From positions 26,536,001-26,600,000 of the forward strand of contig NC_065877.1 in assembly GCF_933775445.1 (NCBI RefSeq): a stretch of DNA of 64,000 nucleotides, read 5' to 3'. The stretch is from Argentina anserina. Taxonomy: Eukaryota; Streptophyta; Magnoliopsida; Rosales; Rosaceae. Positions within the stretch are counted from its first letter, which is position 1; the number at the start of each line of letters is the position of its first letter. A model generated the notes under the pieces. That model was not told where the DNA came from, did not search any database, and saw only the letters and a program-made list of their open reading frames with translations. The position numbers and the translations under genes were made by a program. Below, one piece after another: positions 37,632 through 48,094 of the stretch.

Positions 37632-40433
37632 TCAAATAGTTTTCCATTGAGGGTTCACAGGTTCAGTCAAGTCAAATAAAGAATTATAAGCAGACTTGAC
37701 AGAAAAAGTACCATTAGAAGTAGAGCCCCAGATTCTAGAGTCAGGAATGGAATCATCAAATGCAGCAGGGACATTCATGATTAAACCCACAATATCAGTA
37801 GGCAAAGCAACACTAAGGAGAGAGAAGCTCCATCCCTCATCATCCCAAAAATCACTAATACAAGTATAATCATTGACAACAGCATCAGAGATAGCAAACT
37901 TTCTCAACCCTTGAGGAAAAAGCCAAAAGTCATACCAAAATTTGATGCATTTGCCATTACCAATACGCCATTTAAGATTCCTATTGATCAGAATAGCTCC
38001 AGCCATGACACTCCTCCACGAACTAGAACAGTCCGAAGGAGGTTTATAGTCACTTTCAAACAAACTACCATGAAGAAGATATTTAGAAGAGAACATATTA
38101 GCCCACAGACCACTATCTTTCAAAAACAATCTCCAACCAATTTTAGCAAGTATAGCTTGGTTCATTTCTGCAGTTTTTTTAATTCCTAATCCACCAAGCT
38201 GCTTGGGCCTGCAAATAGTGTCCCAATTCACCAAGTGCACTCTCCTTTTGTTTTCAATATCACCCCATATAAAATCTCTGTTCAACTTATCAATTTTTTC
38301 ACAAAGACTAATAGGCAGCTTTGCAGTTTGCATTGCATAAATAGGAATGGCAGAAGTGACCGATTGGACCAAGGTCAATCTACCCGCCATAGTAAGCACT
38401 TTACTTTTCCAACTTGAAAGCCTATTTTGAACCTTATCCACAATCCCAATATAGGTGAATTTGTTGGTTCTAGAGTGAATTAAAGGCATTCCCAAGTATT
38501 TTCCAAGGTCTTTAGTAGTAGGAGAACCACATGTCTTACTGATGGTATAAGCAATGTTCCTACAAGTGTTAGGAGAACAATAAATCATAGACTTTTCATA
38601 GCTTACCGTTTGTCCAGAGAGAGCACAGAAAGTATCTAGACATTTTTTCAGAATGAAGGCTTGGAATGGAGTGGCCTCAGCAAACAACATGAGATCATCA
38701 GCAAAGAATAAGTGTGAAATCTTTGGCCCAGATTGAGAAGCAGAAACAGGTTTCCACTGATGGTAATCAACTGCAGACTGAATCAAATGAGATAATTGCT
38801 CCATGCAAATGACAAAAAGATAGGGTGAGAGAGGATCACCCTGTCGAATACCTCTTTGAGCTTTAAATGATTCGGTTAATTCACCATTAAAAGAAATCTG
38901 GAAGCTAGTAGAGGTAACACATTGCATAATCAGCTTGATCAAAGATTTAGGAGAGTGAGCTTCATGAAGCACCATCTCAATGAAATTCCAATTCAATCTA
39001 TCATAAGCCTTCGATAGATCAACTTTCCAAGCAAAGAAACCAAGTTTACCAGAAGATTTCTTGAACTTGAAGAGAACCTCCTGAGCAATCATAATATTAT
39101 CTGAAATTTGTCTCCCTGGCACATAGCTGACCTGATTTGGACTGATTAAATCCTGCATAAGAGGTCTGATTCTTGCCACAATGATTTTGGAAATGATCTT
39201 GTAGACAGTAGTACATAAGCTGATTGGTCTGAAATTGACCATATGTTGAGGACCATCCGTCTTTGGGATTAGAGCAAGAATGGTGTGATTCAATCCAGCA
39301 GGAATGGAACTGGACTGAAAATTATCATTAACAATTTTGAACAATTCAGAAGAATAATTGTGCCAATGGTGTTGGTAGAAGGCAGCAGGAAACCCATCAT
39401 AGCCAGGGGCTTTTAAAGCACCAATACCAAACAAAGCATTTTTAACCTCAATAAGAGTGACATGTTTAGCAGTCTGAAGCAATGACTCATTCTCAATATC
39501 AGGAAATAACCAAGGAATGGTTATTCTAATATCTTCTAACTCAGGCTGGGAGAAAAGATCTCTAAAAAAGCTCACGGCAATTTTTTTCATAGAATCAGCA
39601 TCAACAAACCAGTTACCATGGCAATCAAATAAGCCTTCAATTTTATTTCTTCGTCTTCTAACAAGAGTGGTTAAATGAAAATATTTGGTGTTTCGGTCAC
39701 CCCCTTGAATCCAATTGTCTCTAGATTTTTGCTTCCAAAATATGCACTCCTGATCTCTGATTTTCTCATACTCATGAATAAGTCCAGCTTCAAGATTAAT
39801 GAGAAAGGGATTCTCATACTTATCTCTTGCTCTTTGAATCCCACCAATTCTAGCAAGAAGCTTCTTTTTCTTCTGAAACAAGTGACCAAACACCTCCTTA
39901 TTCCAATTAGAGAGAGCAGCTGCCATCTTCTTGATCTTCGAGGAAAAAGGACCCGAGAGAGAGTTCCAAGTGTTCACAACAAACTCAGCATATGAATCAT
40001 GTGAAAACCACATTGCCTGAAACCTGAAAGGAACTGCATTTCTATTAATATAATTATTGGATTGCAATTGCATAAGAATAGGGCAATGATCAGATCTAGT
40101 TCTAGGGAGATGAGAAACAAAAGCCTCAGGAAAAGAGCTTCTCCAAGAACAGCTGCAAATACCCCTATCAAGCCTTTCTTTAACTCTTTTATTTGACCAA
40201 GTATAGCAGGAGCCAAAAAATCCCATGTCAATCATAGCGTTTCTGTTAATCCAATCTCTCATACCCCCAAATCTCCCAGAAATAGGCCCATAACTCTTCT
40301 CAGAAGCAGCAACAAGCTCATTGAAATCTCCAATAAACATATTAGGAAGGTTGACACGTGCAAAAAGATCTTCAAAATAGGACCAAAGATTGGCTCTAAT
40401 AGTGTGAGTAGGACTACCATAAACAACAGTCAA
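37632..40433 (-). pseudogene. LINE endonuclease/reverse transcriptase ORF (truncated)
   Basis: A long open frame of about 930 codons covers the end of the apurinic endonuclease domain and the complete RT fingers, palm and thumb. The active site is FADD, preceded by the DLSKAYDR aspartate box. The frame stays open upstream of 40433 (WYGPISQSISVKISLLGKPD), so no true start codon is present: the ORF has lost its beginning. It terminates at 37632-37634 inside zf-RVT, and in-frame homology resumes right after the stop (SLSIPPKLKTFFWTELH). Such a long intact RT frame implies a fairly recent insertion. Confidence 0.9.
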
Positions 40434-40525
40434 TAACCAGTCAGGTTTACCAAGAAGAGAGATTTTAACAGAGATAGATTGAGAAATAGGCCCATACCAA
40501 AAAGAAATTTTTAAAATTGATCAAA

Positions 40526-41576
40526 AACCTTAATCAAAATTAATGCACAATAAAAATAAAATAAATTAATTACATGTTGAATGAAAAAATACACACAAAT
40601 ATACATTTGTTGGAATTTGATCTTGGTAGCCCTAGATCTGCCCCTGCCTTCAACAAGAGAAACCTTTGTTCGACCAAACTAATAAATATATACAAAATGG
40701 AAATCCAAAACACTACCAGCTTGATCACATTCTTTACTGTTCCGTTTGCTTTGGTAGCCATTTTAAACTTGCCCGGTTGCCGGGATGGCTAACACAGCCA
40801 ATGATATTGGTTTTCCAAGTGTTCTATTTCTACCTATATATTGAACCATTTGAACAACACAACCGTCTTCTTTTATCTTGTTGTCGTGGACTCGTGGTTC
40901 GGATCATTTTGATTGCTGGGTTTTTTCTGGGATATCTCTCGTGGTTATTGGAAACGGTGGTTTATGCTGGGTATGAAAGTTTTCAAATTCATGGGCTTTT
41001 TAGTTATCATCATAATTCATCATTACCCTTACTGTCATTTTACATGAGGATAAAAATGTCATTTCATTTTGCTGGGTCTACTAAAATATTTGCTTGTACA
41101 TTTAAAAGCACCCTTAATTCTCCGGTGACAAAATTTGTTTGTTAATTAATAGCATAAATAGTGTTTATCGGGATCATATCGGCTATGAAAAAAAAGATAT
41201 ATCGAGAACGAGATATATCAAAATATATTACATTTACCGAATTTTTTAATTTTTATTAAAATTTTATATATTTATAAACATATACTTCAAAATATATCAA
41301 ATACATTTAAGAAATTAAAATTTATATTTCAAATTGTATCGAATAAAGTTGAGAAAAGAAAAACATTTGATTATTTTGACAATAAAAATACATAAATAGT
41401 ACTAATTTATCAGATTGACCGATATAATTAACTAATAATCAACTTATCGTATCATTTTATAAAAATCAGTAATATATCAGCAATAAAATGAACACCGGTA
41501 TTAATGTAGCAGCCTCCTAACTAAAAATAAGGAAAATAAGTATTTTGTTGAAACTAGATAAGATCACACGTCATAC
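40526..41576. other. Intergenic, AT-rich
   Basis: No gene is recognised. The half nearer the carrier gene is very AT-rich and has small inverted repeats (for example GATATATC on both sides of gagaacga near 41195-41220). Short open frames here have no family features. Confidence 0.4.
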
Positions 41577-41759
41577 ATGTTCCGCTTGGCAGCCCCACAA
41601 ATCCCCAAAAAACCCCAAATCAGACAAATAGTAGAAACTCCCCTACCGGACAACGACACGTGTCGGTTCCTCTTCCTCCCCTCTCTCACCACTAAAACTC
41701 CATTTCCTCTCTTTGCCTCCCCCCTTCCTAAAATCAAGTCCGGTCACCCACCTTTCTGT

Positions 41760-41815
41760 CTCTCCCTCCTCCCCCCCTTTTTATCTCTCTCTCTCTCTCT
41801 CCTTTCTCTCTCTAC
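41760..41815 (+). repeat. Pyrimidine tract with CT repeats in a 5' leader
   Basis: A run of C and T with (CT)n stretches lies in the inferred leader of the carrier gene. Such tracts are common in plant 5' UTRs and often sit just after the transcription start. Confidence 0.7.
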
Positions 41816-41823
41816 CCCCTTTG

Positions 41824-41990
41824 ATGTACTTTGGAACCTTACGCTTGCTCCTCCGGCGAGGTCTCCGGTTTCCGATGACCTCTTTCCCGGTAAGGTTCTT
41901 CGGCTGCTGCGCCCCAAAATGTTAGACGCGCTTGTTTTCCGATCCAAGACCTGGTTCCACCGGAGGAAAAAGAACACGCTCGCTCGTTGA
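41824..41990 (+). promoter_or_regulatory. Two overlapping upstream ORFs of the carrier gene
   Basis: uORF1 (41824-41925) encodes 33 residues rich in Arg and Leu (begins MYFGTLRLLLRRGL). uORF2 (41919-41990) encodes 23 residues (begins MLDALVFRSKTW) and its ATG overlaps the end of uORF1. Both end before the main ATG at 42166, so they may lower translation of the carrier. A possible 5' UTR splice donor (CCCG|GTAAGG at 41890) with AG sites near 42094-42103 could remove uORF2. Transcription across this region is inferred. Confidence 0.45.
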
Positions 41991-42165
41991 TCAAACTCAC
42001 AATCTTGATCTTGATCTTGTGTCATACTGCTGTACAGCGCCAATAGTAGTTTGCTTTTGATTGTAATTGTATATTTTTGTATAAAGAAAATTTAGGGTTT
42101 TAGGGATTTGGATCGGGATTGGATAGTTTTTTGGAGTAATATTGCGATTTGATTGGTCTAGAAAA

Positions 42166-43218
42166 ATGGCGGCAATGAACTTGAGAGCGGCGGAGGACGA
42201 ATCAGCGAAGAAGGAGATTCATATCCCGGCGGAAATCGACTGGGAAATGCTCGATAAGTCCAAGTTCTTTTTCCTCGGAGCGGCGTTGTTTTCCGGCGTG
42301 TCGGCGACTCTCTACCCCGTCGTGGTTTTGAAGACGCGGCAGCAGGTAGCTCAATCTCAGCAGCACTCGTGTATCAAGACGGCGTTTTCGATCGTCAGGC
42401 ATGAAGGTTTCCGGGCGCTGTACAGAGGATTTGGGACTTCTTTGATGGGGACAGTTCCTGCCAGGGCGCTCTACATGGCGGCGCTTGAGATCACCAAGAG
42501 TAATGTGGGCTCTGCCACGGTTAGGTTAGGGTTCTCGGATTCTTCTGCTGCAGCCATTGCCAATGCGGTTGCGGGGTTGAGTGCGGCAATGGCTGCGCAG
42601 CTCGTGTGGACTCCGATTGATGTTGTGAGTCAGAGACTGATGGTGCAAGGTGGGGTGAATCCGAATGCCAAGTTTCCTAAGGCATCGACTTCTTGTAAAT
42701 ATGTTAATGGGTATGATGCGTTTAGGAAAATTATGCACACTGATGGGCCGAGGGGGTTGTATAGAGGGTTTGGGATTTCGATTTTGACATATGCACCGTC
42801 CAATGCTGTGTGGTGGGCGTCCTACTCTGTTGCGCAGAGGATGGTGTGGAATGGAGTTGGGCGTTATTGTAGCAAGACAGATGAGAATGGGGTTAACACG
42901 TTTAGGCCTGATTCGAAGGCGATAATGGCAGTTCAGGGAGCCAGTGCAGCAATGGCGGGTGGGATGTCGGCTTTGATCACAATGCCGATGGACACGGTCA
43001 AGACGAGGCTGCAGGTTTTGGATGGGGATGACAATGGGCGGCGAGGACCGACCATTGGGCAGACTGTTCGGAACTTGGTTAAAGAAGGCGGGTGGATGGC
43101 TTGTTACAGAGGGTTGGGGCCGAGGTGGGCTTCAATGTCGATCTCTGCAACCACCATGATCACCACGTATGAGTTTCTCAAACGGCTCTCCACTAAGAAC
43201 CAAGAGGTTTTGACCTGA
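42166..43218 (+). CDS. Mitochondrial carrier family protein, SLC25A44-like
   Basis: This is a 350-residue single-exon carrier of the SLC25 family. Such proteins exchange metabolites across the inner mitochondrial (sometimes plastid) membrane. Three repeats are visible, each with a carrier signature: YPVVVLKTRQ near residue 48, TPIDVVSQRL near 147 and MPMDTVKTRL near 274. Each is followed by a G-x-x-x-L/C-YRG element (FRALYRGFG, PRGLYRGFG, WMACYRGLG). The first signature has Val in place of the usual acidic residue. The sequence resembles the plant group related to human SLC25A44, a branched-chain amino acid carrier, but the substrate here is unknown. The ATG at 42166 (MAAMNLRAAEDES) is the first that fits the family N-terminus; the frame is open further upstream with no ATG. 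Confidence 0.93.
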   Translation: MAAMNLRAAEDESAKKEIHIPAEIDWEMLDKSKFFFLGAALFSGVSATLYPVVVLKTRQQVAQSQQHSCIKTAFSIVRHEGFRALYRGFGTSLMGTVPARALYMAALEITKSNVGSATVRLGFSDSSAAAIANAVAGLSAAMAAQLVWTPIDVVSQRLMVQGGVNPNAKFPKASTSCKYVNGYDAFRKIMHTDGPRGLYRGFGISILTYAPSNAVWWASYSVAQRMVWNGVGRYCSKTDENGVNTFRPDSKAIMAVQGASAAMAGGMSALITMPMDTVKTRLQVLDGDDNGRRGPTIGQTVRNLVKEGGWMACYRGLGPRWASMSISATTMITTYEFLKRLSTKNQEVLT

Positions 43219-44289
43219 TGAACTATAGAAAGACTAAGATGCTTTCATCCTGGTTATTTTGTTTCTTAATGTTGTCATTGTTGTATTCTCTTCTTGTAAG
43301 CAAGAAGCTGTCTTTTGTTAGTTTATGTGCACCTGGACTGGTTGTTGATCATCAACTGTAATATTGGCAGGTTGTTATGTTATACCCTAATTGCTCTTAG
43401 ATCAAATCTTAATGGATCTTTAATCTCATAGTCATTTCTGGTTTGCAATATAAGAAAGCTCAGTTACATGACATCATGTGATACAATGCTGTTTTTTTTA
43501 GACTTTCAAGGTATCTTTGATTGATGCTCATTCTAACAAGTTCTGAAGTGCTGAACTTTCATGCTACTTAGGAAGTTAGGATATGTCCATTGGTTCCCTT
43601 CATTTTAGAACCCAGGATTTATAAAGTACAGGTTTCAACCACATCCACAGTACCTAGTAGAGTGAACTGAAATTCTAGATCAATCTATATGGGACGTGGT
43701 TTCCTAACTTTCTTTGTGGATAAGTCTAATTAAATGGTGGGGGCTTTACCTAACCTTCAATTAGTGAGTGGGGTACCCATGGTATTATCAATATTCCAAT
43801 TCAATTAGTAATTTGTTTTGGCTTCTATTCAGCAATCACATAAACAACAAACTGGTCCATTGAGGACTAGTCTGACCAACTAACTAAGGAATTTTATTCC
43901 AATCTGACCAACTTGCCATCAGGATTTGTATGATTGTATGGCCCATGTGTTGGAGTTACAGTATGAAGCTCTTAATTCATGAAGATTAGGTAATTCAAGA
44001 AATGTTAATGGGATGGGATTGTTGCCACCCAACTAACTAATTTGTCATATCTGATCCATCAATAAATTTTTTTTATAATGATCTTCATCAAAACAGTTGC
44101 ATAATTTCATTGCTTATAACACTCCACAATGAAGGGATTGAAGACAGGTAAAGGAGTTCCTCAATCACTAGGATTCACCATTCCTTCTATATAAATATGA
44201 GAAAAGAAAAAAAAACAATTATGGTATTATGCAAGATAATTTGACAATTCAAACAAAAATAAACAAACAAACGTTAACCTCAACTTACG
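43219..44289. other. Carrier 3' UTR and intergenic DNA
   Basis: The first 200 or so bases are the likely 3' UTR. The rest is AT-rich, without ORFs of interest or clear repeats. Confidence 0.4.
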
Positions 44290-44298
44290 ATTTAAATA

Positions 44299-44614
44299 TG
44301 ACAAAATACTGGTCACTCCTCCAATTTTTAGTAACTCAACAGTTTAATCTTTCATGTTTAAATTTCAACTGATCACTCCTTATACTTTCAAATTTTAAAC
44401 AATTTGGTCATTTTCTTAAGTCTCCGTTCAATTATATCGTTAAGTGATTTTTCTCCCTCTTATGTGATGTTTGCCAAGTCAGCAACTTAACTGTGTAATT
44501 GGACGGAGACTTAATGGAATGACGAAATTGTTTAAAATTTGAAACCATAAATTAAAACATGAAGGACTAAATGTCAAGTTACTAAAAATTAGAGGAGTAA
44601 CCAGTATTTTGTTC
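44299..44614. mobile_element. Hairpin MITE with 9-bp target duplication (Mutator-like)
   Basis: The 316-bp element is a near-complete inverted repeat. The left end TGACAAAATACTGGTCACTC pairs with the right end, which reads GAACAAAATACTGGTTACTC on the other strand. Inner arms also pair (TTAAGTCTCCGTTCAATTA against TAAGTCTCCGTCCAATTA). Both sides carry ATTTAAATA (44290-44298 and 44615-44623), a 9-bp duplication as made by Mutator-like elements. It has no coding capacity. If transcribed it would fold into a long hairpin that could feed small-RNA production. Confidence 0.82.
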
Positions 44615-44623
44615 ATTTAAATA

Positions 44624-45099
44624 CTACAAGAATACTTATTAGATTTGAAAAAAGAAAAACTATCAAATTAACCCAATCTAACAATCCCTTGTACGAAATT
44701 AAACGTTTTGAGTTGGGAATGTGCATGTAAACAAAGAATTGAGAAGATTCCTGATGGTTTGAAAAAGTTTCAAATGCCAAGTTCTTCATAACAAATGTGC
44801 AACTGTAACACACGAGAAATGTCAAGTTCTTCAATGGCCAGTGGACGATGTGGACCATGGTCGAGAAATGATTGGAAAGTTAATTGTTAAACCAACGGAT
44901 TTGGACATGAAGCTTCCTTTTTGGTCTTTATCGAGATAATCATCCATACAAATACTTATGAATTTAGCAATGTACTGGATCGAGTACTAAAAATGCTAAG
45001 ATTACATAGAAACATCAAATAGTCGAAGATAAATAGACAACAAGCTATCACTAATGTGTTCTGAATGTTTAGGACAAGAAAAACGCCATTAGAATAAAA
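44624..45099. other. Intergenic and AL gene 3' UTR
   Basis: The part next to 45100 should be the 3' UTR of the minus-strand Alfin-like gene. No other feature is seen. Confidence 0.4.
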
Positions 45100-48094
45100 C
45101 TACATGGGGCGAGCCCTCTTGTTGTTGCATGAAGGGCATTTGTACTGCTTAATCTGTTTTGCTTTTGCAGGGGTCACCTTCACACACTTCATGTGGAACC
45201 ACGTCTCACAAAAATCGCACAAAATCCAGGGTTCATCTAACGAAGATGGCCCACCTCGGCCACAAGCTCCGCATGTCTCTTCTTCATGTTCATCTTCCTC
45301 GTCTTCGTCCAACCCCTCATCTTCATCTTTTGGGGGCAGCACTTCCAACTGTCTTCCCTGAGATTCTGAACCTCTCTGCATTTTACACCAACAGAAACGA
45401 AAACAAGCATGTCAGTTTATAATGCTTTGAAAGAGAGCTATTAATTATGCCCCGAAAAGTTATTTTACCGCTTTGGAGCTTGACTTGGATTTGTTGCTGC
45501 CATGGTTTGAAGATGGCTTCTCCTTTACTTCCTTCTTTGCAGTACCAGTCACAACTTCAAATATTGTTGGAAGTTCATTAATCATGCTAAAAAGTTTCTT
45601 CCTGTACCACAGAACAGCAAACATTATATAGAAGCACAGAACAGCAAACATTAAACAGAAGCCAAAAATTAAAGATATTATATTTTGGGGAGGAGTTACA
45701 GAAGACAAATTGTAGCAGCAGTATAGTTGTCAGTCTCACAAAAATTGAATGAAGGGCCAATGAAACGTATAGTATTCTTTACCCAGTGATTGAACCATAC
45801 ATATCAAATAACCCACAGGTTATAGAAAACAAATGCCCTTGTTATTCGTTGTTATTTTTAATAATAATAATAATAACAATAAGTGGAAAATCCAAGAAAA
45901 AATAATAGACCTAGAAGCTGGTACTTGCTTCAGTATATCGGTTGATCCTAGGAAAATGCCATGAAAACATAATATGCAATCCCAAAACAATGGTTCTGTA
46001 TCAGACTATAATTATTTTTTTTACCACGCTCCACCCTGGGAAAAGAAGGATGAACATTTGAACAGCTTCAGCTAACAAAGAAACTGTACATAGTTGAAAC
46101 ACTTACCTTTCAGTCTTATCAAACCCGAATCTGGATCCAAAATAGAAGGCAACAGAAAGTAGCCATGCATCACTATGAACAGCAACCAAAGCTAGCCAGT
46201 CCTTTTCTGCCATACCATCTCTTGCAAAGTTGATACCTAGTGCAGGCTCTGGCAGCTCCGGAGGCACTTCTTCAGCAGGTAAGTTGACTTCCCAAAGCTC
46301 ACTGGGGAATCCATACAAGGAAAGATTCTCCTTCTCTGTAAATAGAAAGCAAGTCAAAAATCCAGCCACAAATAAGACGCAACCGACAAATGGCGACTGA
46401 TTAGAAAATTCTATTTTATACAGCTTTGGTGTTAACAGTCTGATCTTCAAAGTCCAGAAAGCAATTTACAGATATTATCAGGCCTGTTGTGTGTGTGTGT
46501 GTGTTTGTATTCAAGTATATAAGTAGTCAAAATTGTGTACAAGAAAGGCTAACCAATGACTCCTAAAGGGCAACAAAGGAACATCACAAATTCACAAACA
46601 TTACATAAGTAGGAACAACAACAATCAGTATTGTCATCATATAAAAGCCTAATCCAGAATGCAGCAACGCTAAATTAGAAAAGACGGACAAGCTTTACAG
46701 AAATATAAATATATATGGGTTGAATCTATCACCACAAAGTCACTGTTTTGGCTGATTCAATTATATAGTATCACACCAAGTTCAATATAAATAATTAAAA
46801 GACTTTCCAAAACAGATTAATCCAACAATAGAAGTTTGAGCAACGGAAAGGACTTGAAGTTTCCCATTTTTTATGTGACATCACAAAAACCTTAATCATG
46901 CTCATTCATGTGCACGATTGCAAACAGAAATAAAAAAAGAAACATATTAGTTGTAGAACTCTCATTTACAGCTCCGAGAAAAAACGAACATAAGTTTTGC
47001 ACAACTAGGTGCCACATTAAAAAGGCATTTAAACAAAGAAATATACTTACCAGGATCACACTGCTGATGGAACTCTTCAGCCTCTGCAGGAAAAAGAACA
47101 AAGAGGTAAATGCGTGTAAACCAGAACATAACAAAAAACAGTTCTTACCGCAAACAGATAAAGCTTCCAGAAATTTATCTAAAAGACCCATTAAGATAGA
47201 AACTCACGGTTAAGAAGAAACATAACACATAAAGCTACTTCTGTCACAGCTTCAATCAACCATGCTAAGTTTTAAAATCTTACACTACTCGTTTCTCATA
47301 CCCTATGTTATCTTCACATTCAATGATCCTCGTAGAGGATATATTTTATTTCATAAGAATTCACCATATAGGATTCGAAAGGACACAATTAACATCAAGT
47401 CTAAGCCTGCAAAGACGTGTCATTCTCCAAATAAGTTGGAGGGCGAAATGAAGTATCCTCAGCCACTAATCTCAAGAAATTTCCATTAAACTAACCACTT
47501 ACGTACAATTCCAAGATCAAATCTGCTTTACAATGAGCTCAAAAATCAAAAGAAAAAAGGACCAAATCAAAGCAAAGCTCAAGACTATAATCCCCAACAA
47601 ACTCAATTCACCATTCCTCAATCCTTTTAATCAGAAACAGGACACGAAAAACCCAAATCCCAAATCCAAAATGCAACAAAAGTGTTATTTCCACTCACTC
47701 CAGAAACAAAGCCACATTATTTCAAACCAAAAAACAAAACTTTACTCCACAATTCGTAATTCTGCCCAGTTTTACAACCTGGGTAATAATCCAAACCAAG
47801 CTAGACCCAGTATAAATAGGGCAATTCCCAATTCAAAATTCAAAATTCAAATTCAAATTCAAATCAACAAAAGCAGCCAGACCCGGAATCACCAATTGGG
47901 TTTCTGGGTGTTGTGAAATGGCAAAGCAGAAGCAAATTGAGCAGAAATTGAAGAAAAGAGAAGAGGGAAAAGAGAGAGAGACCAGTAGTGAGGGCCTTGA
48001 TCAGGCCAGTTCTGCGGCCCTTGAAATCTCGGAAGACCTCTTCGACGGTCCGGGGATTGTAGGCTGCTCCGGTGCCGGCTCCGTTCAAAGCCAT
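45100..48094 (-). CDS. AL: Alfin-like PHD-finger protein
   Basis: Nuclear histone reader: the PHD finger of Alfin-like proteins binds H3K4me2/3 and the family acts in chromatin silencing and stress or root development (family knowledge). Five exons (48094-47983, 47083-47051, 46335-46107, 45601-45469, 45375-45100) join in frame to 260 residues, close to the usual 250. It starts [20 protein letters not shown]. The N-terminal Alfin/DUF3594 domain spans about residues 10-140 (CLF-type [18 protein letters not shown], then [19 protein letters not shown]). A variable Ser/Lys linker and an acidic stretch ([16 protein letters not shown]) follow. The PHD finger near 206-256 has the Cys4-His-Cys3 ligands ([27 protein letters not shown]) and the protein ends NNKRARPM. 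Intron 1 is about 900 bp. The exact AL paralogue cannot be set here. Confidence 0.97.
46487..46506. repeat. (GT)n microsatellite in AL intron 2
   Basis: A short GT dinucleotide run of about nine repeats lies in the intron between AL exons 2 and 3. No function is implied. Confidence 0.85.
47827..47866. repeat. AATTCAA microsatellite-like array in AL intron 1
   Basis: About six short units of aattcaaa/attcaa type lie in tandem close to the 5' end of the first intron of the AL gene. It is a simple low-complexity array. Confidence 0.75.

Larger units (their letters stand above)
36580..40525 (-). mobile_element. Non-LTR retrotransposon (LINE), 5'-truncated and mutated
   Basis: On the minus strand the element runs from the endonuclease C-terminus (IGDFNE and SDHCPI motifs) through a full reverse transcriptase (DLSKAYDRLNW, GIRQGDPLSP, FADDLMLFAEA). 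Next come a zinc-knuckle zf-RVT region with CPICHSGDETLLHLL and an RNase H domain (NTDGT, DAEAWGL, EIDSAV, TADALAK). It ends in a poly(A) of about 12 (T run at about 36581-36592). The N-terminal half of the endonuclease and any ORF1 are absent because coding homology stops at about 40520. The long frame ends in a TGA at about 37632, where related elements would read Trp, and the RNase H part is in another frame. It is therefore not autonomous. I could not find a convincing target-site duplication. Confidence 0.93.

Noticed and set aside
41577..41990. 137-codon ORF upstream of the carrier as a separate gene
   Set aside because: It is Pro/Ser/Leu low complexity from the CT-rich leader. Only the internal short uORFs from proper ATGs are worth noting.
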